Assembly (NCBI RefSeq): GCF_004216555.1
Contig: NZ_SGWQ01000018.1
Location: 1-64,000, forward strand
Direction: 5' to 3'
From: Herbihabitans rhizosphaerae
GTDB taxonomy: Bacteria > Actinomycetota > Actinomycetes > Mycobacteriales > Pseudonocardiaceae
Length of the DNA stretch: 64,000 nucleotides
This document shows positions 44,231 to 55,265 of this stretch, piece after piece. The notes beneath the pieces are model-generated. The model was given only the letters and a program-made list of their open reading frames with translations, had not been told where the DNA came from and did not search any database. Made by a program: the position numbers and the translations under genes. The first letter of the stretch is position 1. Every line of letters starts with the position of its first letter.

Positions 44231-45088
44231 TTACGAGTAGACCCGCACGTAGTCGACGAGCATCTGCTGCGGGAACTGGGTGCTGCCGTCCGGATCGCCC
44301 GGCCAGTTCCCGCCGACCGCCACATTGAGGATCATGAAGAACGGGTGGTCGAACACCCACGGGTTGCCGTTGGTGTCGGCGGGCCGCTTGGTCTGATACG
44401 CGTTGCCGTCCACCGACCAGGTGATCGCATCGGGCGCCCAGTCCACGGCGAAGGTGTGGAAGTCGTCGGCGAACGCCCAGCCGTTGGGGTGCGGGTACGT
44501 GCCGGTCAGCCCGCCGCCACCGGAGTAGCCGGGCCCGTGCAGCGTGCCGTGCACCAGGTGTGGCTCGCGCCCGATGTTCTCCATGATGTCCAGCTCGCCG
44601 CAGCCCGGCCAGCCCACACTGCCGAAGTTGTCGCCGAGCATCCAGAACGCCGGCCAGATGCCCTGACCGCGCGGGATCTTGATGCGCGCCTCGAACCGGC
44701 CGTACGCCTGGGTGAACGTGCCGGAGGTGAGCAGTCGCGCGGAGCTGTACTGGCAGGTGCCGTACCAGCACTGGCGCCCGCCCGCGTCGTCGTTCCTGGC
44801 GGTGATCACCAGGTTGCCGCCGCCGTCGAGCGCGGAGTTGGCGCGGGTGTCGGTGTAGAACTGCCGCTCGTTGTTGCCCCAGCCCTGCCCGCCGGTGTCG
44901 TGCCGCCACTTGCCGGGATCCGGCGCGGCGCCCGACGGCCCGTCGAACTCGTCGGCCCAGGCGAGCGCCCTGGCCTGGGGCCCAGCGGGCTCTGCGCCCG
45001 GTTCCGCCGCGGCCGGCACGGCGATCGACACGGTGACGAGAGCTGCTGCCGCGAGACCGATCAGCCTGCGCGTGTGCTTCCCCGACAT
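44231..45088 (-). CDS. Secreted GH16 beta-glucanase (laminarinase-type)
   Basis: A 285-residue secreted glycoside hydrolase family 16 enzyme. The signal MSGKHTRRLIGLAAAALVTV ends near AAAEP. The catalytic strand is GELDIMENIG with nucleophile Glu165 and acid/base Glu170, the pattern ExDxxE without the beta-bulge-less variation of lichenases, fitting endo-beta-1,3-glucanase activity. The C-terminus ends in LVDYVRVYS, as usual. ATG 45088 has GGAGGTG just upstream and follows the promoter at 45121-45150 with its dre-like site. It is single-domain, with no carbohydrate-binding module. Confidence 0.9.
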   Translation of the reverse strand: MSGKHTRRLIGLAAAALVTVSIAVPAAAEPGAEPAGPQARALAWADEFDGPSGAAPDPGKWRHDTGGQGWGNNERQFYTDTRANSALDGGGNLVITARNDDAGGRQCWYGTCQYSSARLLTSGTFTQAYGRFEARIKIPRGQGIWPAFWMLGDNFGSVGWPGCGELDIMENIGREPHLVHGTLHGPGYSGGGGLTGTYPHPNGWAFADDFHTFAVDWAPDAITWSVDGNAYQTKRPADTNGNPWVFDHPFFMILNVAVGGNWPGDPDGSTQFPQQMLVDYVRVYS

Positions 45089-45099
45089 GAGACACCTCC

Positions 45100-45150
45100 A
45101 GTGTGGTCTGGACCACACTGATTGTTGCGAACCTAAACAAACTCCGTCAA
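45100..45150 (-). promoter_or_regulatory. GH16 promoter with DasR-type (dre) operator
   Basis: On the minus strand: -35 TTGACG (45145-45150), an 18-nt spacer, -10 AACAAT (45121-45126), and then the palindrome AGTGTGGTCCAGACCACACT (45100-45119) at the expected start point. TGGTC..GACCA is the dre core bound by the GntR regulator DasR in Streptomyces. The site would allow repression relieved by glucosamine-6-phosphate. Positions are read directly; binding is inferred. Confidence 0.7.
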
Positions 45151-45210
45151 GCGACGATTCGGGTGTATTCGGGCGGTCCCACTGTCGACACCACACCGAC
45201 GGAGGTAGCC

Positions 45211-45489
45211 ATGACCCCGCAACCGCTGGACCACACGTTCACCGCACCGATCGAGAAGGACGGCTCGTTCGCGACCTACGTGACCGTCCCCGAGTCGGCC
45301 GAGCTGCTCGGCACGCGGCGGGCGGTCAAGGTCACCGGCACGATCGACGGCCACCCGTTCGCGGCCACCCTCATGCCGTCCGGCACGGGACCGCACTGGC
45401 TGCCGATCCGCGCCGCGCTGTGCAAGGCGATCGGCAAGAGCCGGGCCGGCGAGCAGGTGAGCTTCCGCCTCGAACAGCGGCTCACCTGA
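45211..45489 (+). CDS. DUF1905-domain protein
   Basis: A 92-residue soluble protein with the DUF1905 pattern: DHTFTAPIEKDGSFATYVTVPE at the start, broken here as DHTFTAPI and FATYVTVPE, then KVTGTIDGHPFAATLMPSG and LPIRAALCKAIGK. The fold is a small beta barrel of unknown role. ATG 45211 has GGAGG at 5-6 nt upstream. It is divergent from the GH16 gene and converges with tpiA across the hairpin 45496-45531. Confidence 0.85.
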   Translation: MTPQPLDHTFTAPIEKDGSFATYVTVPESAELLGTRRAVKVTGTIDGHPFAATLMPSGTGPHWLPIRAALCKAIGKSRAGEQVSFRLEQRLT

Positions 45490-45495
45490 AACGAC

Positions 45496-45531
45496 CGCGG
45501 TCCCCGGCCCTGACCAGGACCGGGGACCGCG
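45496..45531. terminator. Bidirectional terminator hairpin
   Basis: CGCGGTCCCCGGCCCTG and CAGGACCGGGGACCGCG pair with one mismatch across 45496-45531, with a 2-nt centre. It lies between the convergent DUF1905 and tpiA genes and probably ends the gap-pgk-tpiA transcript. Confidence 0.75.
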
Positions 45532-45544
45532 ATAGTTCGAATCG

Positions 45545-46329
45545 TCAGATCAGCGGGCCGCCCGCGGCGAGCGCGCACAGCTTCGTGAACTCGTTCGAGT
45601 CCAGGCTCGCGCCGCCGACCAGCGCGCCGTCCACATCGGACTGCTCCACCAGATCGGAGATGTTGCCCGACTTCACCGAGCCGCCGTAGAGGACGCGCAC
45701 CTCGTCGGACACCGCCACGCCGTACTTCTCGTACAGCGCGGCACGCAGCGCCTTGCAGACCTCCTGCGCGTCGGCCGGCGTGGCCACCCGCCCGGTGCCA
45801 ATCGCCCACACCGGCTCGTAGGCGATCACGACCTGCGCCACCTGCTCGGCCTTGAGCCCCTTGAGACCGGCGATCAACTGGTCCACGCAGTGCTGAACGT
45901 GGGTGCCCTGCTCGCGCACCTCGATCTTCTCGCCGAGGCACATGATCGGGGTGATGCCGTGCTTGAGCGCAGCGCGCACCTTCTTGTTGACCAGCTCGTC
46001 GTCCTCGGCGTGGTACTCACGCCGCTCGGAGTGGCCGACGGTGACGAACGAGCAGCCGAGCTTGGCCAGCATCGGGCCGGACACGTCGCCGGTGTAGGCG
46101 CCCGACTCGTGTGCCGACAGGTCCTGCGCACCGTAGGTCAGGTTCAGCTTGTCGCCGTCCACGAGCGTCTGGACGCTGCGGATGTCGGTGAACGGCGGGA
46201 GCACCGTGACGTCCACCTTGCCGTAGTACTTCTCCGGCAGCGTGAACGCGATCTTCTGCACCAGCGCGATGGCCTCGAGGTGGTTGAGGTTCATCTTCCA
46301 GTTGCCGGCGATCAGTGGCTTGCGTGCCA

Positions 46330-46330
<1 letters not shown>
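45545..46330 (-). CDS. tpiA: Triosephosphate isomerase
   Basis: Interconverts dihydroxyacetone phosphate and glyceraldehyde-3-phosphate. The 261-residue product has GNWKMN with the catalytic lysine, TVGHSERR with the catalytic histidine, and the signature [11 protein letters not shown] with the catalytic glutamate. ATG 46330 shares one base with the pgk stop (TGATG), so the longer upstream frame is a shadow of pgk. Third gene of the gap-pgk-tpiA operon, ending at the 45496-45531 hairpin. Confidence 0.97.
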
Positions 46331-48644
<2,314 letters not shown>

Positions 48645-48675
48645 CTACTGCTGGGACCGATTCCGAGGTGCTCTG

Positions 48676-50157
48676 ATGCGCGCCGTCCCCCTGACTCCGA
48701 TGAGTTTCCGCCGGCCGCCTGGTCTACCTGCCATGACCCGACACAAGATGAGCGCGCTGCTCGCCGCCGCCGGCGCCGTGGTGGCCGGCCTGATCGTCGT
48801 TCCATCGGCCCAGGCGGCGCCCGCGTCGCCGGGGTGGGCGCCATGCCGGGACCTCCCGGCCGGCCTGGAGTGCACCACCGTCACGGTTCCGCTGGACTAC
48901 TCGCGCCCGAACGACGAGACGATCAGCGTCGCGGTGTCCCGGCTGCCGAGCAGCAAGCCGGAGCGTCGCCGTGGCGTGTTGGTGCTGAACCCGGGTGGCC
49001 AGGGCATGACGGCGCTCGATCTTCCGCTGCAACTCGTCGCGCAGGGCCTGCCGGCGAGCGTGCGCGAGAGCTACGACCTGATCGCGTTCGACCCGCGTGG
49101 CATCGGCCGCAGCGCGCCGGTGGACTGCGATCTGCCGCCCGACTTCTACGTCCCGCCGCCGTACGCGCGAGACGCCGCCGACGTGACCGCGACCGCCGAG
49201 ACCGCCCGGCGCACCGCCCGGCAGTGCGCGGAATCGCCGACCGGGCGGATGCTGCCGCACATCACCATGGTGAACGTGGCCCGCGACGTCGACAAGATCA
49301 GGCAGGCGCTCGGCGAGCACCGGATCTCCTACCTCGGCTACTCCTACAGCACCTACCTTGGCGGGGTGTACGCCGAGTTGTTCGGCCAACACACCGATCG
49401 GTTCGTGCTGGACAGCGTCTACGGGCCGGATGGCGCGCACGCCTGGTCGCGCGGGATCGCCAAGGGTTTCGAGGACCGCTTCCCCGACTTCGCCGGGTGG
49501 GCCGCCGCCAGGCACGACACCTACGGGCTCGGCGCCACGCCGGACGCGGTGCGCGCCACCTACTTCGAGATCGCCGAACGCCTGGACGCCGCGCCGGTGA
49601 ACGGGACGAACGGCGCGACATTCCGCGGCAACACGTTCGCCATGCTGTTCGGCGACGCGCACTTCCCCGCGCTCGCCGACATGTGGCGCGGGCTGCGCTC
49701 GGGTGTCCCAAGTGGACAGTCCACGGCGAACAGCGCACCCGTGTGGGACTTCTCCGGGCAGCTGCATCTGTTCTGCAACGACTCCCGGTGGCCGCGGGAC
49801 GTGGCGACCTACCAGCGGGACGTCGAGCGGGACCGGGTCAGGTACCCGATGTTCGGGGCGGCGGCGTCCAACATCTGGCCGTGCGCGTTCTGGCCGGCGC
49901 CGCAGCCGGAGCCGGTGCGGTTCAGCGACCGGGGACGGCACAACCTCCTGCTGCTGTCCAACGTCCGCGACCCGGGCACGCCGTACGCGGACGCGCTGCG
50001 GACGCGTGCCACCCTCGGCAAGCGCGCCACGATGGTCACCGTGAACGCCGGCGGGCACCTGGCCTACCTGTACTCGAAGAACACCTGCGCCGACGGGATC
50101 GCGACGCGCTGGCTGGTCGACGGTGAGCTGCCGCGACACGACACGGTCTGCCGCTAG
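48676..50157 (+). CDS. Secreted TAP-like alpha/beta-hydrolase
   Basis: A 493-residue exported hydrolase related to the aminopeptidase at 19273-20877. After a basic N-terminus, a Sec signal (LLAAAGAVVAGLIVVPSAQA) leads into the fold with LVLNPGGQGM as oxyanion region and GYSYSTY as nucleophile elbow (Ser223), where the second glycine of GxSxG is serine. The C-terminal TAP-like domain carries the histidine in VNAGGHLAY. ATG 48676 has GAGGTG just upstream; ATG 48733 is an alternative that would begin closer to the signal. Likely an extracellular peptidase or esterase. Confidence 0.85.
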   Translation: MRAVPLTPMSFRRPPGLPAMTRHKMSALLAAAGAVVAGLIVVPSAQAAPASPGWAPCRDLPAGLECTTVTVPLDYSRPNDETISVAVSRLPSSKPERRRGVLVLNPGGQGMTALDLPLQLVAQGLPASVRESYDLIAFDPRGIGRSAPVDCDLPPDFYVPPPYARDAADVTATAETARRTARQCAESPTGRMLPHITMVNVARDVDKIRQALGEHRISYLGYSYSTYLGGVYAELFGQHTDRFVLDSVYGPDGAHAWSRGIAKGFEDRFPDFAGWAAARHDTYGLGATPDAVRATYFEIAERLDAAPVNGTNGATFRGNTFAMLFGDAHFPALADMWRGLRSGVPSGQSTANSAPVWDFSGQLHLFCNDSRWPRDVATYQRDVERDRVRYPMFGAAASNIWPCAFWPAPQPEPVRFSDRGRHNLLLLSNVRDPGTPYADALRTRATLGKRATMVTVNAGGHLAYLYSKNTCADGIATRWLVDGELPRHDTVCR

Positions 50158-50567
50158 CGCCGGTCGACCACCACGGCGAACACCGCGCCGAACGCGGCGT
50201 TGTCGGCGAGCTGCGGCCCGAGCGGCAGGTCGCGGATCGCGGGGAACGCCCGGCCGATCAGCCCGACGTTGATCGCTCCCATGGCGAGACCGGCGAGCGC
50301 GCCCCACGCCACCGGGTGCCGGCGCGGCAGCGTCCTGGCGAGGATCTCGCCGGCCAGCATGGAGATCACGCCGTGCGCGAGCAGGCCGCGCGTGAGGCTC
50401 GGGCGGCCGGGTGGAACGAGCGTGCCGGCCGCCCTGGTCGCCGCGAGTCCGTAGCGGACCGCGGCGGCCGGGCCTCCGGTGCGCGCGGCGTGGATGACCG
50501 ACGGCGCGCCGGCGAGCACGGCCGCCACCGCGGTCGCTCGCGTCACCGCACGTCGGTTCCGGCGCAC
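50154..50567 (-). CDS. Small membrane protein, unknown function
   Basis: A 137-residue protein with three to four hydrophobic segments (residues ~12-30, ~62-80, ~86-104, ~118-134) and a basic N-terminus (RRNRRAVTR). It has no recognised motif. GTG start; its stop overlaps the end of the secreted hydrolase by 4 nt in convergent orientation. It lies 10 nt after the acyltransferase stop on the same strand, so it may be cotranscribed with it. Confidence 0.65.
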   Translation of the reverse strand: MRRNRRAVTRATAVAAVLAGAPSVIHAARTGGPAAAVRYGLAATRAAGTLVPPGRPSLTRGLLAHGVISMLAGEILARTLPRRHPVAWGALAGLAMGAINVGLIGRAFPAIRDLPLGPQLADNAAFGAVFAVVVDRR

Positions 50568-50577
50568 ACCAACAAGA

Positions 50578-51672
50578 CTAGGCCGGCGCGGGGCCGGGAG
50601 GTGCCGCGGCGAGCACTCGTCCGAGGCCGGCGAGCAACATCCACAGCGCGCCGGCGAGTGCCGGGTACCAGGCCAGCCGCGCGAGTACCCAGCCCCAGTC
50701 GTCCGGCAGGCCGTGCAGGCCGGGCAACTCGCCGAACGCCGAGCCGATCAGCGCGACCGCGAGCAGGGCGCTCTGGTGCATCAGGAAGATCGGCAGCGCC
50801 CGCTCGTTCACCCACCCGACGAACGCGCGACCGGCCAGCCGACGCAGCGCGGGCGCGAGCAACAGGACCAGCCCGAGCTGGGCGACGGCCAGGGCCAGTG
50901 CGGCCGGCGACGGCGGCGCGATGTTGGACCGCGGCTCCCCCGTGCCGCCGACGGCGCTCACCGGAAAGCCGCCGACCGTGATCAGCAGCGCGAAGGCCGT
51001 CACGCCGCACACGAACAGCGCGCCGGCCTGGACGGCGGACGGCCGCCACCCGCGCGCCATGGCGATGCCGAGCTGCCAGGGCGCCCACCACACGGCGAGC
51101 ACGCTGACCTGGCCGACCGCGGTCGGCGCACCCGCGGCGACGGCCACCTCGGCGGCCACCGCGACCGCCGCCGGCACCAGCGCCGACGCGAGCCCGAGCG
51201 CGTCGTGCAGCCGCAGCATCGGACCGGTGAACGCGAGCAGCGCGACGTACACCGCGAGGAACCACAACGGCGAGCTGACCTGGTTGAGCACGCCGTGCAC
51301 GGTCGCCCAGCTCAGCCCGAACGGCGCCCACAGTCCACATGCGACGGCCCAGCCGGTGAGCACCACGACCACGGCGACGGCCAGCTTGCGCACCTTGCCG
51401 AGCCACCACGGCAGGCCGCCCGGCGCGCGGGCCCGGCTCACCGCCGCGGCGAACCCGCCGGCGAAGAAGAACAGCCCGAGCGTCTGCAGGACCCAGCTCA
51501 GCGGCAGCATGCCGGGCAGGTACCGCAGCGGGCTGTCCACGTTGAAGCCCGCCGCCACGCCACCCGGCGCGGGGAGGATCGCCGTCACGAGCCAGTGCCC
51601 GCAGACCACGCCGATGATCGCGAACGCGCGTACGGCGTCCACGAACGGGTCGCGCGTCCGCACTGTGGGCAT
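50578..51672 (-). CDS. Membrane acyltransferase (acyltransferase-3 family)
   Basis: A 364-residue polytopic protein with about ten transmembrane helices. It opens RDPFVDAVRAFAIIGVVCGHWLV, the start helix of acyltransferase-3 proteins with the conserved catalytic histidine (written here as IIGVVCGHW), and continues with LFFFAGGFAAA. Family members acylate glycans, antibiotics or cell-wall components from the membrane. ATG 51672 is chosen since conserved sequence begins within 10 residues; upstream codons overlap the MBL remnant on the other strand. Confidence 0.85.
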   Translation of the reverse strand: MPTVRTRDPFVDAVRAFAIIGVVCGHWLVTAILPAPGGVAAGFNVDSPLRYLPGMLPLSWVLQTLGLFFFAGGFAAAVSRARAPGGLPWWLGKVRKLAVAVVVVLTGWAVACGLWAPFGLSWATVHGVLNQVSSPLWFLAVYVALLAFTGPMLRLHDALGLASALVPAAVAVAAEVAVAAGAPTAVGQVSVLAVWWAPWQLGIAMARGWRPSAVQAGALFVCGVTAFALLITVGGFPVSAVGGTGEPRSNIAPPSPAALALAVAQLGLVLLLAPALRRLAGRAFVGWVNERALPIFLMHQSALLAVALIGSAFGELPGLHGLPDDWGWVLARLAWYPALAGALWMLLAGLGRVLAAAPPGPAPA

Positions 51673-51811
51673 GACCAACGAAGGTAGCGAGGTTTCCCCG
51701 CGCGCGAGGGCTAATCTCGCCGAGAACCACGAGGAGGTGGCGGAGCGCGCTGGCGGTAGCCGGCCCGCAGCCGGTGCCGCCCAGGGCCTGCCGGATCCGC
51801 GGAAGTTGGCC

Positions 51812-52000
51812 GCCGCCAAGGAGTTCAGCACCGACGGCGTGGTGTACCGGGACGATCGGGTGACGGTCACGGCGGCGCGCAACAACCACCCGCCCGTGCA
51901 CGAGTCGTACGCGTTCCGGTTCGACACGAAGTACGGGTCGGTCGTCTTCTCCGGTGACACCACGCCGGCCGAGAGCGTGATCAAGCTGGTCCGGCAAGCT
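51812..52000 (+). pseudogene. Remnant of a metallo-beta-lactamase-fold hydrolase
   Basis: About 63 codons in one frame read as the C-terminal core of an MBL-fold hydrolase: KEFSTDGVVYRDDRVTVTAA, then NNHPPVHESYAFRFDTKYG and VVFSGDTTPAESVIKLV, matching the later His and Asp metal-ligand strands (HPPV, SGDT). The N-terminal part with HxHxDH is absent, and downstream sequence loses similarity near the chitinase stop. It is therefore a decayed fragment, not a gene. The rest of 51673-52037 holds nothing else I can support. Confidence 0.7.
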
Positions 52001-52037
52001 CACCGTCGCCGGCGATCTCCGGCGGTTCTCCCTGGCG

Positions 52038-53024
52038 TTACGGCAGCCCGTGCACGTGCGGGCCGACGGCGTTGGACCAGGCGTTGCCGCTGGAGCCGTC
52101 CCAGTTGGTCGACCAGGTCATCGCGCCGCGAATGTCCGGGTAGGTCTTCGAGGGCTTGAACGAGCCGCACTTGGTGCCGCGGGCGAGGCAGTCCAGCGCG
52201 TCGTTGACCACGGACGGGTTGACGTAGCCGCCACCCGCCGCGCTCGGCGACGCCGGCAGGCCGAGGCCGACCTGCGACGGCGCGAGGCCGTTCTCCAACT
52301 GGATGCAGGCCAGCGCGGTGAGGAAGTCCACCGAGCCCTGTGCGTACACCTTGCCGTCGCAGCCGAGCATCGTGCCGCTGTTGTAGTACTGCATGTTGAC
52401 CACGGTCAGGAAGTCCTTGATGTTGAGCGCGGTCTTGAAGTACTCCGCACTCGGCGACTGCATGTCGATGGTCTGCGGCGCCATGGTGACCACCAGCCCG
52501 GCGCCGACCTTGTCCCGCAGCGAGCGCAGCGCCGAGGTCATGTGCGTCGAGTTGAGCCCGTTCTCCAGGTCGATGTCGACGCCGTCGAAGCCGTACTCCT
52601 GAATCACCGAGTGCAGTGAGTTCGCGAAGTTCGTCGCGGACGTCGGGTCGTTCACCGACACGGTGCCCTTCTCCCCGCCGACGGAGATGATCACCGACTT
52701 GCCGCCGTCCTTCTTCGCCTTGATGTCGTCCTTGAACTCCTGGACATTGCCGTACCCGACCGCGGGGTCGAGGTTGAACGTGACCTGGCCTGGTGTGCCG
52801 GTGGCATCGGCGAACGCGACCGCGATGATGTCGTAGTGGTCCGGCACGTCCTTGAGTTTCTGGACCTGCGCGCCGTTGTTGAAGTTCTGCCAGTAGCCGG
52901 TGATCGCGTGCTTGGGCACGGCCGGCGCGGCCGCGGCTTCGGTGGACAGGCCGGCGATACCGGCCGCGGTCAGCGCGCCGACCAGGAGGGTGCCGAGCGC
53001 GCGCGGGAGCAGGGAACGCTTCAT
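52038..53024 (-). CDS. Secreted GH18 chitinase
   Basis: A 328-residue exported glycoside hydrolase family 18 enzyme that cleaves chitin. Signal MKRSLLPRALGTLLVGALTA ends near AAAAP. The barrel has KSVIISVGGEKG and the catalytic FDGVDIDLE with acid Glu154, and MQYYNSG further on. It is a single catalytic domain without a chitin-binding module, of the bacterial ChiC/ChiD-like subfamily. ATG 53024 has GGAGG 6 nt upstream and lies 68 bp from its promoter and dre site. It sits between whiA and the gap operon, as an insertion into a conserved block. Confidence 0.92.
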   Translation of the reverse strand: MKRSLLPRALGTLLVGALTAAGIAGLSTEAAAAPAVPKHAITGYWQNFNNGAQVQKLKDVPDHYDIIAVAFADATGTPGQVTFNLDPAVGYGNVQEFKDDIKAKKDGGKSVIISVGGEKGTVSVNDPTSATNFANSLHSVIQEYGFDGVDIDLENGLNSTHMTSALRSLRDKVGAGLVVTMAPQTIDMQSPSAEYFKTALNIKDFLTVVNMQYYNSGTMLGCDGKVYAQGSVDFLTALACIQLENGLAPSQVGLGLPASPSAAGGGYVNPSVVNDALDCLARGTKCGSFKPSKTYPDIRGAMTWSTNWDGSSGNAWSNAVGPHVHGLP

Positions 53025-53091
53025 CGTCTGCCTCCGGTGCAGGGTGGGAGGACTACGGATCGGACGTGACGGGTGCCACATCCACCGCTCC

Positions 53092-53121
53092 AAGTTGGTC
53101 CAGACCAATGCGGGTTGTCAA
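53092..53121 (-). promoter_or_regulatory. Chitinase promoter with DasR-type (dre) operator
   Basis: Minus strand: a consensus -35 TTGACA (53116-53121), an 18-nt spacer and a weak -10 CAACTT (53092-53097). The palindrome TTGGTCTGGACCAA (53095-53108) sits between them and overlaps the -10. The core TGGTC..GACCA matches the dre element bound by DasR upstream of Streptomyces chitinase genes. Confidence 0.7.
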
Positions 53122-53174
53122 GACCCGAAAGTATCTCGCTTCCCGATCCGCCCCAACTCTCGCCGGCATCGACT

Positions 53175-53187
53175 GTCCAGAGTGGAC
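53175..53187. repeat. Near-copy of the iterated palindrome in an intergenic region
   Basis: GTCCAGAGTGGAC differs from the 13-bp palindrome at one base and is extended to ACTGTCCA...TGGACAGT. It is the only near-copy outside a gene, 17 bp past the whiA stop. Confidence 0.6.
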
Positions 53188-53203
53188 AGTCGTGTGTGGA
53201 CGA

Positions 53204-54190
53204 TCAGACCTCGGCTTCGAGCATCTCCGCGGTGACCGCCGACTCGGTGTCCGGCAGACCCTTCTCCTTGGCCCGCTTGTCCGCCATCGCCAGCAGCCGC
53301 CGGATCCGGCCGGCCACCGCGTCCTTGGTCATCGGCGGCTCGGACAACTGGCCAAGCTCCTCCAGCGACGCCTGCTTGTTGGTCAGCCGCAACTGGCCGG
53401 CCGACAGCAGGTGGTCCGGCGCGTCCTCGCCGAGAATCTCCATCGCCCGCTGCACCCTGGCCGCCGCCGCGACCGCCGCACGCGCGGACCGGCGCAGGTT
53501 CGCGTCGTCGAAGTTGGCCAGCCGGTTCGCCGTGGCACGCACCTCGCGGCGCATCCGGCGCTCCTCCCAGGCCAGCACGCTGGAGTGCGCGCCGAGCCGG
53601 GTCAGCATCGCGCCGATCGCGTCGCCGTCGCGCACGACCACCCGGTCCGCACCGCGCACCTCACGCGATTTCGCTTGCACGCCAAGCCGTCTGGCCGCGC
53701 CGACGAGCGCGAGCGCCGCCTCCGGGCCAGGGCAGGTGATCTCCAGCGCGGACGAGCGGCCCGGCTCGGTCAGCGAACCGTGCGCGAGGAACGCGCCCCG
53801 CCACGCCGCCTCCGCGTCACACACGCCACCGGACACCACCGGCGCCGGCAGCCCGCGCACCGGCCGGCCGCGCAGGTCGAGCAGCCCAGTCTGCCGGGCC
53901 AGCCCCTCGCCGTCCTTCACCACGCGCACCACGTACCGGGTGCCCTTGCGCAACCCGCCGGACGTGATCACGTGCACGTCCGCGTGGTGCCCGTACAGCT
54001 CGTGGATCTCCTTGCGCAGCCGCCGCGCCGCCGCGCCGGTGTCCAGCTCGGCCTCCACGACGACCCGGCCGCCCACGATGTGCAGCCCGCCCGCGAACCG
54101 CAACAGGGAGGAGACCTCCGAACGACGGCAGCACGTCTTCGACACGGCAAGCCTGCTCAGCTCGTCCTTCACCGACGCTGTCATCGCCAC
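53204..54190 (-). CDS. whiA: Sporulation regulator WhiA
   Basis: Transcription factor that with WhiB controls sporulation septation in filamentous actinomycetes. The 328-residue product has the LAGLIDADG-like N-terminal domain beginning [14 protein letters not shown] with [17 protein letters not shown], and a C-terminal helix-turn-helix ([18 protein letters not shown]). GTG 54190 is chosen over ATG 54184 because AGGAGG is spaced 4 nt ahead and homologues start MAMTA. It follows yvcK at a distance of 82 nt on the same strand. Confidence 0.96.
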   Translation of the reverse strand: MAMTASVKDELSRLAVSKTCCRRSEVSSLLRFAGGLHIVGGRVVVEAELDTGAAARRLRKEIHELYGHHADVHVITSGGLRKGTRYVVRVVKDGEGLARQTGLLDLRGRPVRGLPAPVVSGGVCDAEAAWRGAFLAHGSLTEPGRSSALEITCPGPEAALALVGAARRLGVQAKSREVRGADRVVVRDGDAIGAMLTRLGAHSSVLAWEERRMRREVRATANRLANFDDANLRRSARAAVAAAARVQRAMEILGEDAPDHLLSAGQLRLTNKQASLEELGQLSEPPMTKDAVAGRIRRLLAMADKRAKEKGLPDTESAVTAEMLEAEV

Positions 54191-54272
54191 GTCTCCTCCT
54201 CTCCCCCGGACCCGGAACCCAGGCCGCCCATCTCATCATCGATCGCACCCGCCTGCTCTGTGACGCGGGCCG

Positions 54273-55265
54273 TCACACGGCCGCCAGCGCCCGCGACAGG
54301 CTCGCCGCGAGCGCCTCCGGATCGTGCCGGTGGCGTGCCCCCGCGGCCGCCACCCGATCCAGCAGAGTCCGTGCCCCGAGCGCCGTCGCCGCACGTCGAA
54401 GCCGATCAGGTGTCGGCACCGAGTCGGCGTCGGCGATCACCGCGTCCATCCTCAGCCGGGGTGCGTGTTCGCAGAGTACGTCCAGATGGCGTTCCGGGGA
54501 GAATCCGGCAGTCTCCCCCGGTTGGGGGACAAGATTCAATACGACCACTCGCGCCGCCGCCGTACTCACGATCGCGTCGTGCAGTTCGGGTACCAGCAGG
54601 TGCGGCAACACGCTGGTGAACCACGATCCGGGGCCGAGAAGCACCACGTCCGCCTCCGCCACCGCGCGCACCGCCTCCGGGCACGCGCGCGGCGGATCGT
54701 CGGAGCCGTCTGCGGTGTGCAGCCGGATCCGGCGCACCCTGCCGGGTGTGGTGGCCACCGCGACCTGGCCGCGGATCCGCCGCACGGCGCTCGCATCCTC
54801 GTCCAGCCCGACCACGTCGGCCTCGATGTCCAGCGGCTCGGTGCACATCGGCAGCACCCGCCCGGACACGCCGAGCAGGCGCGCCGCCTCGTCCAGCGCG
54901 CGCACCGGATCGCCGATCACCTCGAACAGGCCGGCCAGCACCAGGTTGCCGACCGCGTGCCCGGCGAGCGCGCCGGTGCCGCCGAAGCGGTGCCCGAACA
55001 CCTTGTGCCACAACAGGTTTCCGTCTTCGGGGCCGGCCAGCGCGGTGAGCGCCTTGCGCAGGTCACCCGGCGGCAGCAGGCCGATCTCGCGGCGCAGCCG
55101 GCCGGACGAGCCGCCGTCGTCGGCCACCGTCACGACGGCCGTCACATCGGGAGTGATCTCGCGAAGCGCGGTGAGCGTGGCGTGCAGTCCATGGCCGCCG
55201 CCGAGGGCGACCGCGCGAAGCGGGCGGTGCTGGTGCCTCTGGTGCCGGCTGGCACTGCTGGTCAC
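54273..55265 (-). CDS. YvcK/CofD-like gluconeogenesis factor
   Basis: A 330-residue member of the CofD-like/YvcK family, needed for cell-shape control and growth on gluconeogenic carbon in several bacteria. Landmarks are VALGGGHGLHATLTALR (residues ~18-34), TVADDGGSSGRLRRE and LPPGDLRKALTALA. It probably binds UDP-sugars. GTG 55265 overlaps the rapZ stop in GTGA, so translation is coupled. The gene order rapZ-yvcK-whiA is widely conserved in Gram-positive bacteria. Confidence 0.94.
   Translation of the reverse strand: MTSSASRHQRHQHRPLRAVALGGGHGLHATLTALREITPDVTAVVTVADDGGSSGRLRREIGLLPPGDLRKALTALAGPEDGNLLWHKVFGHRFGGTGALAGHAVGNLVLAGLFEVIGDPVRALDEAARLLGVSGRVLPMCTEPLDIEADVVGLDEDASAVRRIRGQVAVATTPGRVRRIRLHTADGSDDPPRACPEAVRAVAEADVVLLGPGSWFTSVLPHLLVPELHDAIVSTAAARVVVLNLVPQPGETAGFSPERHLDVLCEHAPRLRMDAVIADADSVPTPDRLRRAATALGARTLLDRVAAAGARHRHDPEALAASLSRALAAV

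Noticed and set aside
49714-49728. TGGACAGTCCA as a further copy of the iterated palindrome
   Set aside because: It is the same half-sites in inverted order, so a different sequence, and was not counted.
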